This document shows positions 8,544 to 17,043 of a stretch of 64,000 bases of DNA, one piece after another. A program made the translations under genes and the position numbers. Source of the DNA: Vicinamibacteria bacterium. GTDB taxonomy: Bacteria; Acidobacteriota; Vicinamibacteria; Fen-336. Every line of letters starts with the position of its first letter. The stretch's first letter is position 1. The DNA lies in assembly GCA_025994075.1 (NCBI GenBank), contig JAMQGV010000024.1, positions 186,001 through 250,000 of the forward strand, in the 5' to 3' direction. Under the pieces are notes generated by a model. That model worked only from the letters and a program-made list of their open reading frames with translations. It was not told the DNA's origin and did no database searches.

Positions 8544-9865
8544 CAGGCGGCCCCCAGCCGTTCGCCGCGGGCGAACGCGGCGACCACATTCTCGTAGAGC
8601 GCCGCCGCGTCCGCGGCCATGCGCGCCACCGAGTAGTGCTCGCGGACGGCCGAGGCCGCCGCGCGGCCGCGATCCCGCCAGGCCGGCAGGTCGGCCGCGA
8701 CCTCGGCGATCGCCGCGGCGAGGTCGCCCGTGTCGCCGGGCCGGAACAGCCGTCCGCCGCGCGTCTTGCCGAGCACCTCGGGGAACGCGCCGTGGGCCGG
8801 CGAGATCACGGGCAGTCCCGAGGCCTGCGCCTCGAACAGGTAGAGGCCCTTGGGCTCGGCGTAGGGCGATGGCACCGCCAGCAGGTCGACCTCGTGGAAG
8901 AAGCGCAGCTTGTCCTCGCGCGACACGGTGCCGCGGTATTCGAACTCGTCCAGCAGCCCGGCGCTCGCCAGCGTCGCCTTCACCTGCTCGAGGTAGCTGC
9001 GGTGTTCCGGTGCCAGGTAGCCGGCGGCCAGCAGTCGGGCCGGGCCCAGGCCGCGCTCGCGGCGCAGCGCGACGTACGCCTCGGCCAGGAGCAGCAGCCC
9101 CTTCTCGGGCGCGACGCGGGCGAAGTAGCCGATGCGCGGCGGGCCCGGCGCGCGCTCGCCCTCCGGTGGCGCGTGCCCGTCGAGGGCGACGCCGAGCGGC
9201 ACCACGTGGATGCGCTCGCGGGGCAGCCCCGCGAAGGTCGCCATGAAGTCGGCGTAGTAGTGCGAGACCGAGACGAAGGCGTCGACCTCGGCGGCGTGGC
9301 GGCGGATCAGCCCGAGCGCCTGCTCCCGGTACGGTTCGCCCAGCCCGTCGAGGAACAGGTCCTCGCCCTGCAGCGTGCAGGCGACCGGGCGCCCGGTCGC
9401 CCGGCGGATCGGGCCGGCGAGGCCCAGCAGCATCGAGTTGGGCAGCACGATCAGGTCGAACGGCTTCTCGTGGCGCAGGTGGTCGCACAGCTTCAGGACC
9501 TCCTTGCGCTGGAAGCCCTCCTCGCCCCTGAGCGTCGACACCGTCAGCTCGCCGAGGAACTTCGGGTCGACGGCGACGCCGCCGCCGGCGAAGGCCTTGA
9601 TCACCGCCGGCGCGTCCCACAGCCTGTCCAGCACCCGGGGCGTCCTGCGGAACAGGGGCACGTGCTGCTGCAGGTACACGCTGATGCCGCCGAAGAACAC
9701 GTGGCCATCGGAGACGTTGCGGCTGTCGGTCGTGGTCGGCGTGTAGATCGGCAGCAGGTCGACGTCGTGGCCGCGCGCCATCATCTCCGCGGCCAGCGCG
9801 TTGTCGCGCAGGCACGAGCCGCAGTACATCGGGCCCGCACCGGCGGTGATGGCGAGGACGCGCAC
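8543..9865 (-). CDS. Glycosyltransferase family 4 (GT-B fold)
   Basis: A 440-residue retaining-type glycosyltransferase. The N-terminal acceptor domain begins MRVLAITAGAGPMYCGSCLRDN. The C-terminal donor domain opens with RIGYFARVAPEKGL and carries the EX7E donor-binding motif in EPKGLYLFEA, near residues 340-350. The donor sugar and acceptor are unknown. It starts seven bases after the aldehyde-dehydrogenase-like gene and overlaps the ATPase gene, so its acceptor may be the product of the adenylation/reduction pair; that link is inference. Confidence 0.88.
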   Translation of the reverse strand: MRVLAITAGAGPMYCGSCLRDNALAAEMMARGHDVDLLPIYTPTTTDSRNVSDGHVFFGGISVYLQQHVPLFRRTPRVLDRLWDAPAVIKAFAGGGVAVDPKFLGELTVSTLRGEEGFQRKEVLKLCDHLRHEKPFDLIVLPNSMLLGLAGPIRRATGRPVACTLQGEDLFLDGLGEPYREQALGLIRRHAAEVDAFVSVSHYYADFMATFAGLPRERIHVVPLGVALDGHAPPEGERAPGPPRIGYFARVAPEKGLLLLAEAYVALRRERGLGPARLLAAGYLAPEHRSYLEQVKATLASAGLLDEFEYRGTVSREDKLRFFHEVDLLAVPSPYAEPKGLYLFEAQASGLPVISPAHGAFPEVLGKTRGGRLFRPGDTGDLAAAIAEVAADLPAWRDRGRAAASAVREHYSVARMAADAAALYENVVAAFARGERLGAA

Positions 9866-9872
9866 GCGAGGT

Positions 9873-11306
9873 CTACGCCGTGGCGCGCTGGAGGGCGCGG
9901 CGCGCCCACAGGTGCTCGAACAGGTTGCCCTCGTGCGGCTGGTCCCAGGCGACGCGCTGGGTCGGCACCGGGCCGAGGTTCAGGCGGTGCACGTCGTGGC
10001 TCGCGAAGAAGCGGCGGCGGAACGCCTCGTCGTCCGAGATGAGGGCGACGGCCAGGGTCGGGCCCAGGATCTCCGGCATCGACTCCTCGGGCACTTCCAC
10101 GACGCTCGCGAACGGGAACAGGAACTCGCGATTGGCGAGCGGGTGCTCCGGCGTGTCGCAGTGGACGATCGTCGGCAGCAGGTACGTGCCGCCGTCGAAC
10201 TCGGCCACCCGCGAGCGGCCGCCGCGGTGCTTCATCGTCACGTCTTCCGCGCCCGGCTCGCGCAGGCCCTGGTCGACCATCGCGCTGATCCGCTCGGCGA
10301 CCCGCGGGTCGGCGAACGGGGCGAGGTCGGCTTCCGGGTCCTCCGACGCGCGCGGGACGACCCGCGCCAGCCGCTCCCCGAGCGCCTCGGCGATCGCGCG
10401 GCCGTGCTTCGTGACCCACACGCCGGAGGCGTTGACGCAGGAGCGGCCGGAGTTCTCGGCGATCGAGCTGGCCATCACGTCGAGGTAGCGCTCCCAGTCG
10501 TCGGCCTGGTCGGGCCCGATCACGACCTTGCTGTAGCCGGGGCCGTGGACCTCGACCCGCGGGTCCTTCGCCCAGCGCTTCGTCGACGACACGTCGCCGA
10601 ACACCATGCCGCGCCCGCAGCGGCGCAGGATCTCGCCCGCGCTCGCGTGGTCGGTCGGGTAGTAGCCGAACGCCTCCGACGGCATCCCGGCGGCGAGGAA
10701 GGCCTGGATGATCCGGTACGGCGACCACGGCTCGGCGGAGCCCGGCTTCAGCACCAGCGCCGTCTTCAGCGCGATCGTCGGCGCCCACAGCGCGTGCACG
10801 CCGGGAGAGTTGCTGGGCAGCACGACTCCCAGCGCGTCGCCGCGCGGCGCGAAGCCCATCGCGTGGCCCGCGATCTCGCCGGCGCCGCTGTCGAGGATAT
10901 CGAGCGGCAGGCCGCGGGTCAGCCCGGCCAGCACCACGTCGACGTTCTCCATCACGCCGCGGATCTTCTCGAGGTTGCGCCGCACCATCACGTGGGGCAG
11001 CCCCGTGGTGGCCGACACCTGGCGCACGTAGTCGGCCGGCGTCTGTGCCTGGTCGCCGACCGGCAGCGTCTCGTGGGCGAACAGCTCGGCGGCCTTCTTG
11101 GTGCGCGCGATCAGCTCGGCGACCGGCAGCGCGTCGAGCGCCTTGCGCATCTGGGCCTGGTTCTGCGGCAGCAGGTCGCGGCGGACCAGCCCGCCGTTGG
11201 CCTGGCTGACGGTGACGTAGGGCTTCCGCGTGCGGAAATCGGGCACGCTGGCCACGTCGAGGCTGCGGTACGGCTGCCCGAAGCGGAGGATCGGCAGGTG
11301 CAGCAT
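9873..11306 (-). CDS. Aldehyde-dehydrogenase-fold acyl reductase (EhpG/LuxC-like)
   Basis: A 477-residue protein with an aldehyde dehydrogenase fold. The catalytic cysteine is Cys290 in ENSGRSCVNASG. The cofactor region has VVLPSNSPGVHALWAP and a KPGS lysine near residue 187. The first 90 residues are unlike ordinary aldehyde dehydrogenases, and the sequence style recalls the proteins that reduce an activated acyl group rather than oxidise a free aldehyde. It follows the adenylating-enzyme gene by seven bases. The pair therefore probably converts a carboxylic acid to an aldehyde, as proposed for EhpF/EhpG in griseoluteic acid pathways or LuxE/LuxC. Direction and substrate are inference. Confidence 0.72.
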   Translation of the reverse strand: MLHLPILRFGQPYRSLDVASVPDFRTRKPYVTVSQANGGLVRRDLLPQNQAQMRKALDALPVAELIARTKKAAELFAHETLPVGDQAQTPADYVRQVSATTGLPHVMVRRNLEKIRGVMENVDVVLAGLTRGLPLDILDSGAGEIAGHAMGFAPRGDALGVVLPSNSPGVHALWAPTIALKTALVLKPGSAEPWSPYRIIQAFLAAGMPSEAFGYYPTDHASAGEILRRCGRGMVFGDVSSTKRWAKDPRVEVHGPGYSKVVIGPDQADDWERYLDVMASSIAENSGRSCVNASGVWVTKHGRAIAEALGERLARVVPRASEDPEADLAPFADPRVAERISAMVDQGLREPGAEDVTMKHRGGRSRVAEFDGGTYLLPTIVHCDTPEHPLANREFLFPFASVVEVPEESMPEILGPTLAVALISDDEAFRRRFFASHDVHRLNLGPVPTQRVAWDQPHEGNLFEHLWARRALQRATA

Positions 11307-11313
11307 GGGCGAC

Positions 11314-12402
11314 CTAGTAGACGCCTTCGACGACGGTGGTCGCGAAGCCGGAGAAGGGGCGCACGTTGCGCACGCCGTCCCACGGGTAGCGCGCGCAAGG
11401 CCGCTCGCGCTCGGCCTCGTCGCGCTCCAGGAAGCGCGGCATGAAGAACTCCCTCGTCAGCGTGGTGAGCCGCACGCGACCGGTTTCTCCGTAGCCGACG
11501 ACCTTGTCGGTCTGGTCCTTGTCCACCACCTCGATCATCGCCCGCGGCGCCGGCGGGTAGTAGACGATCGCGTAGCCCTCGTCGGGTCCGGTCTCGCGGT
11601 GGGTGGCGAGCCCCATCAGCGTGTTGCCGTAGGTGGGCGCGAAGTAGGCGCCCTCCATCAGCTCCTCCTGCGCGAACCGGTGGAACTGCGGGGTCATCTC
11701 GGTGCCGCCGCAGAACACGCCCTTGATGCCGAGCTGCTTGAGCGATGCCCGCTCGCACAGCGCCTCCAGCAGCTTCGGGGTGGTGAACAGGCACTGGATG
11801 TTGGGGTGGGCCTTCATCAGCACCAGCGCCTGGTCGATCACGTGCTTCTTGTACTTCTCGACCATCTCGATCTCGCCCCACTTGATGAGCTTGATCACCC
11901 AGCGCGGGTCGAGGTCGACCATGAAGCAGATGCCGCCGCGGTGCTGCGCCAGGTGCTCGATCGCGAGCCGCAGCCGGCGCGGGCCCGAGGGCCCGATGTG
12001 CATCCAGTCGGCGCCTTTCGGGAAGAACTCGTCGGGCAGCGTCGTCGAGAAGTTCTCGTAGTCGATCCGGAAGTCGTCGATGTTGATCCGCGCCTTCGGC
12101 ACGCCCGTGCTGCCGCCCGTCTCGAACAGCGAGACCGGCTTGCCCGCGTGGCCCTTCGGCACCCACTTGCGGACCGGGCCGCCGCGCAGCCACTCGTCCT
12201 GGAAGTTGCCGAAGCGCGCGAGGTCGTCGTAGCCCCGCACTTCCTTGCGCGGGTCCCAGCCGGCCTTCTTCGCCCATTCGAGCCAGAACTCGCAGCCCGT
12301 GGCCGGGTCGAAGTGCCACTGCACGATTTCGCGCACGTGGGCGTCGAGCCGCTCGCGGGCGGCGCTCGCGGCGGCGGTGAGGTCCGGCGTGGTCGTGCTC
12401 AT
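11314..12402 (-). CDS. ANL-type adenylating enzyme (PaaK/EhpF-like)
   Basis: A 362-residue member of the acyl-adenylating superfamily. The ATP-binding loop is SLFETGGSTGVPKARI at about residue 92, and the A5-like element is APTYGNTLMG. It is shorter than phenylacetate-CoA ligases (about 430 residues) and ends soon after RYPWDGVRNVRPFSG, so the mobile C-terminal domain that normally completes thioester formation looks reduced or absent. It probably activates a carboxylate as acyl-adenylate and passes it to the neighbouring reductase. The start lies 19 bases downstream of the TonB-dependent receptor stop. Confidence 0.75.
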   Translation of the reverse strand: MSTTTPDLTAAASAARERLDAHVREIVQWHFDPATGCEFWLEWAKKAGWDPRKEVRGYDDLARFGNFQDEWLRGGPVRKWVPKGHAGKPVSLFETGGSTGVPKARINIDDFRIDYENFSTTLPDEFFPKGADWMHIGPSGPRRLRLAIEHLAQHRGGICFMVDLDPRWVIKLIKWGEIEMVEKYKKHVIDQALVLMKAHPNIQCLFTTPKLLEALCERASLKQLGIKGVFCGGTEMTPQFHRFAQEELMEGAYFAPTYGNTLMGLATHRETGPDEGYAIVYYPPAPRAMIEVVDKDQTDKVVGYGETGRVRLTTLTREFFMPRFLERDEAERERPCARYPWDGVRNVRPFSGFATTVVEGVY

Positions 12403-12421
12403 GGACCTAAGTGTCTCCGAA

Positions 12422-14563
12422 TCAGCGGCCCAGGTTCAGCTCGAGGCGAGCCTGGACGGAGAACGGCTTGCCCGGGATCACGGCGTAGGTCGAGAAGCCG
12501 CGGGTGCCGTACTCCTCGTCGGTCAGGTTCTGGAAGCTGACCACCGCCCGCCACAGCCGCTTCTGGTAGCTGAGCGCGGCGTCGAGCAGCACGTAGGAGT
12601 CGAGCTGCGTCGCGTTGTCCTCGGCGATGAACTGGGAGCCGACCAGGCGGGCGCCGAGCGCGACGCCGAAGCCGTTCGCGAAGCGGCGCATCGCGTAGAG
12701 GTTGCCGAGGTGGCGCGGGGCGAAGGCCGGCGCGTTGCCCGAGCGGTCGAGCACGCCGTAGGTCGGCTGGAACGTCGCGGGGTCGAGGCCGACGATGCCG
12801 AGCTCGGCGAAGCGGGTCAGCTCCGCGTCGGTGTACGCGTAGGCCGCGGTCGCGAAGAAGCCCTCGTGCTCGGCCGCGAGCTCCATCTCGAAGCCGCGCG
12901 AGCGCTGGTCGCCCTGCTGGCGGGTCAGGCCGAACGCGTCGGGGATCGCCATGTTGTCGCGCTCGAGCTGGTACACCGCCGCGGTCGCGAACGCCTTGCC
13001 CTGCAGGAACTGGACCTTGACGCCCGCCTCCACCTGGCGGCTCGTCTCCGGCTCGCGCGGCCCGACCACCTGGATCGACGGCGGCGCGAAGCCGCGGCCC
13101 GCCGAGGCGTAGAGCGCCACGTCCTTCGCCGGCAGGAACACGATGCCGCCCATCGGCGAGACCTCGGTCGCCTCGCGGTCGGTGTTCGTCAGCCGGTCCT
13201 CGAACGAGATGGAGTCGAGCCGCGCACCCACCGTCAGCTCCAGCTTGTCCGAGACCTGGACGCGGTCGAGCGCGTAGCCCGCGAGCACGTCGGAGGTCGA
13301 CTCGCCGCGCTGGCCGAACATGGGGAGCGGCAGCCCGAACTCCTGCGCGGGCACGACCGGCGCAAAGGCGTCGAGGGCCGCCAGCAGCGCGACGTCCTGG
13401 GTGAAGTCGTCGCGCAGCCGCGAGAGCTCCACGCCGAACAGCCACTGGTGTTCCAGCGACCCCGTCCGGACGTTCCAGACGAGCTCGGTCTGGTTGCCGG
13501 TCAGCCGCTGGTGGTCGTCGAGGTAGGTCTGGTTGCGGAAGGCGAACAGCGAGCCGCGGCCGTCGGGGGCGACGCCCGAGTGCAGCGTGCCTTCGGAGTC
13601 CCACTTCAGCCGTGTCGAGTAGGTCTTGTTGCGCAGCCGCAGCGACTCGGAGAGCTTCTTCTCCACGTCGAGCCGGAGCCGCCAGGTGTCCTGCTCCGAG
13701 AACGAGGTGAGCGCGTCGTACGAGGTCTCGCGCGGCACGCCGACGGCGGCGCCCTGGACCACCGGCACGCCGGCGTCGGGCGACTGTTCCGAGCGCACGT
13801 ACTCGGCGCTGCCGGTGATCGTCAGGCTCGACGAGGGCGTGAAGCTGACGACCGGGTTGAAGGCCGCCATCTTCGACGGCTTGTCGTCGCGGTAGCCGTC
13901 GCTCTCGTTCCACAGCGCGTTGAGCCGCAGCCCCCAGCGCCCGTCGGCGCTCGCGGTGTTGGCGTCGAGCCGGCCCTCGCGGTGGCCGAAGCTGCCGCCG
14001 CCGATCGAGACGTCGGCGAAGCGGCCCGCCTTCGGCTGCTTGCGCAGCAGGTGGATGGCGCCGGAGAGCGGGTTGCCGCCGTAGAGGAACGCGGCCGGGC
14101 CGCGCAGCACCTCGACCTGGCGCACGTTGTAGAGCGGGTAGAACGCCGACTCCGGCTCCGGCGCGCCGTCGGTCAGCACCAGCCCGGTGGCCAGCGAGTC
14201 GAAGCCGCGCAGCGTGAAGAAGTCGAAGACGCCGAAGCCCGGCTGGGCGTTGGCGCCCGCGGCGTTGCGCAGCGCGTCCGCCATCACCACCGCCACCTGG
14301 CTCTCGAACAGGTTGCGCGGGATCACGCTCACCGACAGCGGGGTCTTCAGCGCCGGCACCGGCAGCTTGGTCGCCGTCTCGTCGAAGGGCGGGATCACCG
14401 GCAGCTCGCCCATCACCTCGACCTTTTCGGCGTAGCGCGCGGCGGCGGCGGCCTCCGCGGGATCGGGCGTGGCCGACGGCGCGGGCGGTGCGGCGTCTTC
14501 GGCTGCGACCGGGCAGGCGAGCGCGAGGGCCAGCAGGAGGGAGGCGGGGCGGTGCAGGGTCAT
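12422..14563 (-). CDS. TonB-dependent outer-membrane receptor
   Basis: A 713-residue receptor. ATG 14563 follows AAGGA and starts a signal peptide (SLLLALALACPVAA). A TonB-box-like segment EKVEVMG lies near residue 46, then a plug domain with TPLSVSVIPRNLFESQ and VEVLRGPAAFLYGGNPLSG, typical of siderophore-type receptors. The rest is a 22-strand-type barrel ending SVQARLELNLGR. It imports an iron chelate or other scarce ligand using proton-motive force. It is the first gene of the leftward run, so ligand uptake and the acid-reduction enzymes may belong together. Confidence 0.93.
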   Translation of the reverse strand: MTLHRPASLLLALALACPVAAEDAAPPAPSATPDPAEAAAAARYAEKVEVMGELPVIPPFDETATKLPVPALKTPLSVSVIPRNLFESQVAVVMADALRNAAGANAQPGFGVFDFFTLRGFDSLATGLVLTDGAPEPESAFYPLYNVRQVEVLRGPAAFLYGGNPLSGAIHLLRKQPKAGRFADVSIGGGSFGHREGRLDANTASADGRWGLRLNALWNESDGYRDDKPSKMAAFNPVVSFTPSSSLTITGSAEYVRSEQSPDAGVPVVQGAAVGVPRETSYDALTSFSEQDTWRLRLDVEKKLSESLRLRNKTYSTRLKWDSEGTLHSGVAPDGRGSLFAFRNQTYLDDHQRLTGNQTELVWNVRTGSLEHQWLFGVELSRLRDDFTQDVALLAALDAFAPVVPAQEFGLPLPMFGQRGESTSDVLAGYALDRVQVSDKLELTVGARLDSISFEDRLTNTDREATEVSPMGGIVFLPAKDVALYASAGRGFAPPSIQVVGPREPETSRQVEAGVKVQFLQGKAFATAAVYQLERDNMAIPDAFGLTRQQGDQRSRGFEMELAAEHEGFFATAAYAYTDAELTRFAELGIVGLDPATFQPTYGVLDRSGNAPAFAPRHLGNLYAMRRFANGFGVALGARLVGSQFIAEDNATQLDSYVLLDAALSYQKRLWRAVVSFQNLTDEEYGTRGFSTYAVIPGKPFSVQARLELNLGR

Positions 14564-14621
14564 CGGGATCCTTCGTCGAGGCGGCGGTTTGTCGGGTGCG
14601 GGCCACAGCGCGGCCCGCGCG

Positions 14622-14651
14622 TTGACGGCGGAGAACTGAAGCGAGGATACG
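14622..14651 (+). promoter_or_regulatory. Weak candidate promoter for the beta-propeller gene
   Basis: TTGACG (14622-14627) is followed after 18 bases by GATACG (14646-14651). The -35 matches five of six consensus bases, but the -10 is poor. It lies in the 153-bp divergent gap between the receptor and the beta-propeller gene, about 65 bases before the ATG. No other clear signal is seen in this gap. Confidence 0.22.
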
Positions 14652-14716
14652 CCGCCCCTCGCGCGGCCGTTCACAGCGGGCTGCAAAAAGACGTGAGTTA
14701 TCCTGCCTTCAAGACC

Positions 14717-16351
14717 ATGAACCAGCCCCGCCTCTGGCCTGCCGCCGTCCTCGCCCTCCTCACCCTGCTCGCCCTGGCCCTCGTGTGGGGGACCGGCGAC
14801 CGCGCGCAGCAGCAGAACGTCACCCTGACGATGGTGACGCTCGGCCTCGCCGGGCTGCTGCTCTTCCTGTGGTTCGTCGCCTTCTCGCGCCTCGCCGCCC
14901 GCGTGCGGATGGCCGGCGCGCTGGCCCTCGTCGCCGCCGTGGCCGCGTTCTTCGCGCTGTTCCGCGTGCGCGGCTTCAGCGGCGACCTGGTGCCGATCGT
15001 CGAATCGCGCTGGTCCGCGCCGCCGTCGCTGCCGATGGCGCCGGTGACGACGCCAGCGGCGCCGATCGCCGAGGCGCCCGCGCCGAGCTCCGTCCCCGAA
15101 CCTTCGGGTGGGATCCCGGAGGCGGGTGCAGCCCCGGCGAGCGCCGCCGCCGCCGTGGCCGAGCCGCCGGCGGTCGCCGCGCCCGCCCCGGCGCCCGCGC
15201 CCGGCTGGCCGCAGTTCATGGGCCCGAACCGGGACGCCACGCTGCCCGGGCCGCGTCTCGCCGACTTCGCGAGCCGGGCGCCGCGCCGGCTGTGGTCGCA
15301 GCCGATCGGCACCGGCTGGTCGGGCTTCGCCGTGCGCGACGGCCTGGCGCTGACGCTCGAGCAGCGCGGCGACGAGGAGGCGCTGGTCGCCTACGAGGCG
15401 GAGACCGGGAAGGTGCGCTGGCTGTCGTCGTGGCCCGCGCACTACACGTCGGGCCTGGCCGGCGACGGCCCGCGCTCGACTCCGACGATCGACGGCGCGG
15501 AGGTGTTCGCGATCGGCGCCCGCGGCACGCTCAGCGCCCACGACCTCGCCAGCGGCCGCCGCCTGTGGCTGCGTGACGCCACCGCCGAGAACGGCGCGAC
15601 GCTGCCCGAGTGGGGCGTCGCCGGCTCGCCGCTGGTGCGCGGAGAGCGGGTCATCGTCAACCCCGGCGGCCCCGGCGGGCGCTCGCTGGTCGCCTACGAC
15701 CGGCGCAGCGGCGAGCGCGTGTGGTCGGGCGGGGACGACCGAGCGAGCTACTCGTCGCCGTTCTTGGCCCGCCTGCTCGGCCGCGAGCAGGTCGTGATCT
15801 GGAACGCCACGAGCGTCACCGGCCACGACCCCGACAGCGGAGCGGTGCTGTGGCGGCAGGAGTGGACGAAGCAGGGCGAGAAGGTGTCGAAGCCGCTGGC
15901 GCTGGGCGACGACGGCCTGCTCGTCTCCGCCGGCTACGGGGTCGGCGCCAAGCGCTTCCGGCTCGCCGCCGACGGCGGCGCGATCCGCTCGAGCCTGGTG
16001 TGGGAGAGCCCGCGGCTCAAGGCCAAGTTCACGAACGTCGTGCTGCACGAGGGCTTCCTCTACGGGCTCGACGACGGCGTGCTCACCTGCGTCGACCCCG
16101 AGAGCGGCGAGCGCCGCTGGCGCGCCGGCCGCTACGGCCACGGCCAGGTGATCCTGGTCGGTGGCCAGTTGCTGGTGATGGCGGAGAGCGGCGAGCTGGT
16201 GCTGGTCGAGCCGCGGCCCGACGCCCACGTCGAGCGCTCGCGCGTCGCCGTGCTCGAGGGCAAGACCTGGAATCCCCCGGCGCTGGCCGGCGACCTGCTG
16301 CTCGTCCGCAACGACAAGGAGGCCGCCGCCTGGCGGCTGGCGACGGAGTAG
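14717..16351 (+). CDS. Membrane-anchored PQQ-type beta-propeller protein
   Basis: A 544-residue protein with three membrane segments near residues 7-26, 37-57 and 65-82. A Pro/Ala-rich linker runs from about 100 to 170, then a PQQ-like eight-bladed propeller starts at WPQFMGPNRDA. Repeats such as LVAYEAETGKVRWL, LVAYDRRSGERVW and LTCVDPESGERRW are the classic blade motif. No PQQ-enzyme catalytic residues are evident, so a scaffold or binding role is likelier than dehydrogenase activity. The propeller would face the periplasm. No ribosome site is obvious before the ATG. It is divergent from the TonB receptor. Confidence 0.85.
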   Translation: MNQPRLWPAAVLALLTLLALALVWGTGDRAQQQNVTLTMVTLGLAGLLLFLWFVAFSRLAARVRMAGALALVAAVAAFFALFRVRGFSGDLVPIVESRWSAPPSLPMAPVTTPAAPIAEAPAPSSVPEPSGGIPEAGAAPASAAAAVAEPPAVAAPAPAPAPGWPQFMGPNRDATLPGPRLADFASRAPRRLWSQPIGTGWSGFAVRDGLALTLEQRGDEEALVAYEAETGKVRWLSSWPAHYTSGLAGDGPRSTPTIDGAEVFAIGARGTLSAHDLASGRRLWLRDATAENGATLPEWGVAGSPLVRGERVIVNPGGPGGRSLVAYDRRSGERVWSGGDDRASYSSPFLARLLGREQVVIWNATSVTGHDPDSGAVLWRQEWTKQGEKVSKPLALGDDGLLVSAGYGVGAKRFRLAADGGAIRSSLVWESPRLKAKFTNVVLHEGFLYGLDDGVLTCVDPESGERRWRAGRYGHGQVILVGGQLLVMAESGELVLVEPRPDAHVERSRVAVLEGKTWNPPALAGDLLLVRNDKEAAAWRLATE

Positions 16352-16424
16352 CGCATCTCACAGGCGCGGCGGTCGCGGGGCGTGTAGGATGCGGGCCGCT
16401 GCAATCGAAGAGGGGGAGACTCAG

Positions 16425-16982
16425 ATGTCGAGCTTCGCGGATCGGGTCGTCGGCGCGCTGAAGGCGGACGTGCGCATCTTCGAGGAGATCGAGGCGGACA
16501 AGGAGGCGCTGGTCCCCGCCCTCGGGGTCGTCGCCGCGACGGCGGTCGCTTCGGGCATCGGCGCCCTGGGCGAAGGCGGCGTGATCGGGCTGGTGGTCGG
16601 CATCGTCGCCGCCCTGATCGGCTGGGTGATCAGCTCGGCGCTCATCTACTTCGTCGGCGTCCACGTGATGCCGGAGCCGACCACCAAGGCCGACGTGCCG
16701 GAGGTGATGCGGGTGCTGGGCTTCGCGGCGGCGCCGGGCCTGCTGCGGGTCTTCACGATCATCCCGTTCCTCGGCATCCTGATCTCGCTGGCGATCCTGG
16801 TGTGGCAGATCTACGTGTCCGTGGTCGCGGTGCGCCAGGTGCTCGACTACCGCAGCACCGGCCGCGCCGTCGCCGTCTGCGTGGTCGCCTGGCTGGTCGG
16901 CTTCGCGATCTCGTGCGGGATCACGGCGATGGCGGTCGGCGGCGCGGCCGTGCTCGGCGGGCTGGCGGGCGCGGCCGCCTAG
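16425..16982 (+). CDS. YIP1-family membrane protein
   Basis: A 185-residue polytopic protein. ATG 16425 follows GGGGGAG and is preferred over an upstream in-frame ATG at 16389, which lacks a ribosome site. Acidic N-terminal residues (IFEEIEADKEA) precede about five hydrophobic helices, including GLVVGIVAALIGWVIS and IIPFLGILISLAILVWQIY. The layout and the VMRVLGFAAAPGLL segment match the bacterial Yip1 family, whose function is poorly known. A TAGGAT element at 16385-16390 could be a -10 box but has no matching -35. Confidence 0.75.
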   Translation: MSSFADRVVGALKADVRIFEEIEADKEALVPALGVVAATAVASGIGALGEGGVIGLVVGIVAALIGWVISSALIYFVGVHVMPEPTTKADVPEVMRVLGFAAAPGLLRVFTIIPFLGILISLAILVWQIYVSVVAVRQVLDYRSTGRAVAVCVVAWLVGFAISCGITAMAVGGAAVLGGLAGAAA

Positions 16983-17043
16983 CACAGCCGCAACGCTGGA
17001 CCCGGTCACCTTCGCGGTTCTCGGGCGCCCCGCGCGACTGCGC

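Noticed and set aside
9873..12402. Possible bacterial luminescence genes (luxC/luxE)
   Set aside because: No luxA or luxB is present, and the adenylating enzyme looks more like PaaK/EhpF. Only the general acid-reduction logic is kept.
12245..14716. Upstream extension of the beta-propeller frame through the TonB receptor gene
   Set aside because: The extension is the antisense shadow of the receptor. The real protein starts at ATG 14717 with a membrane helix.
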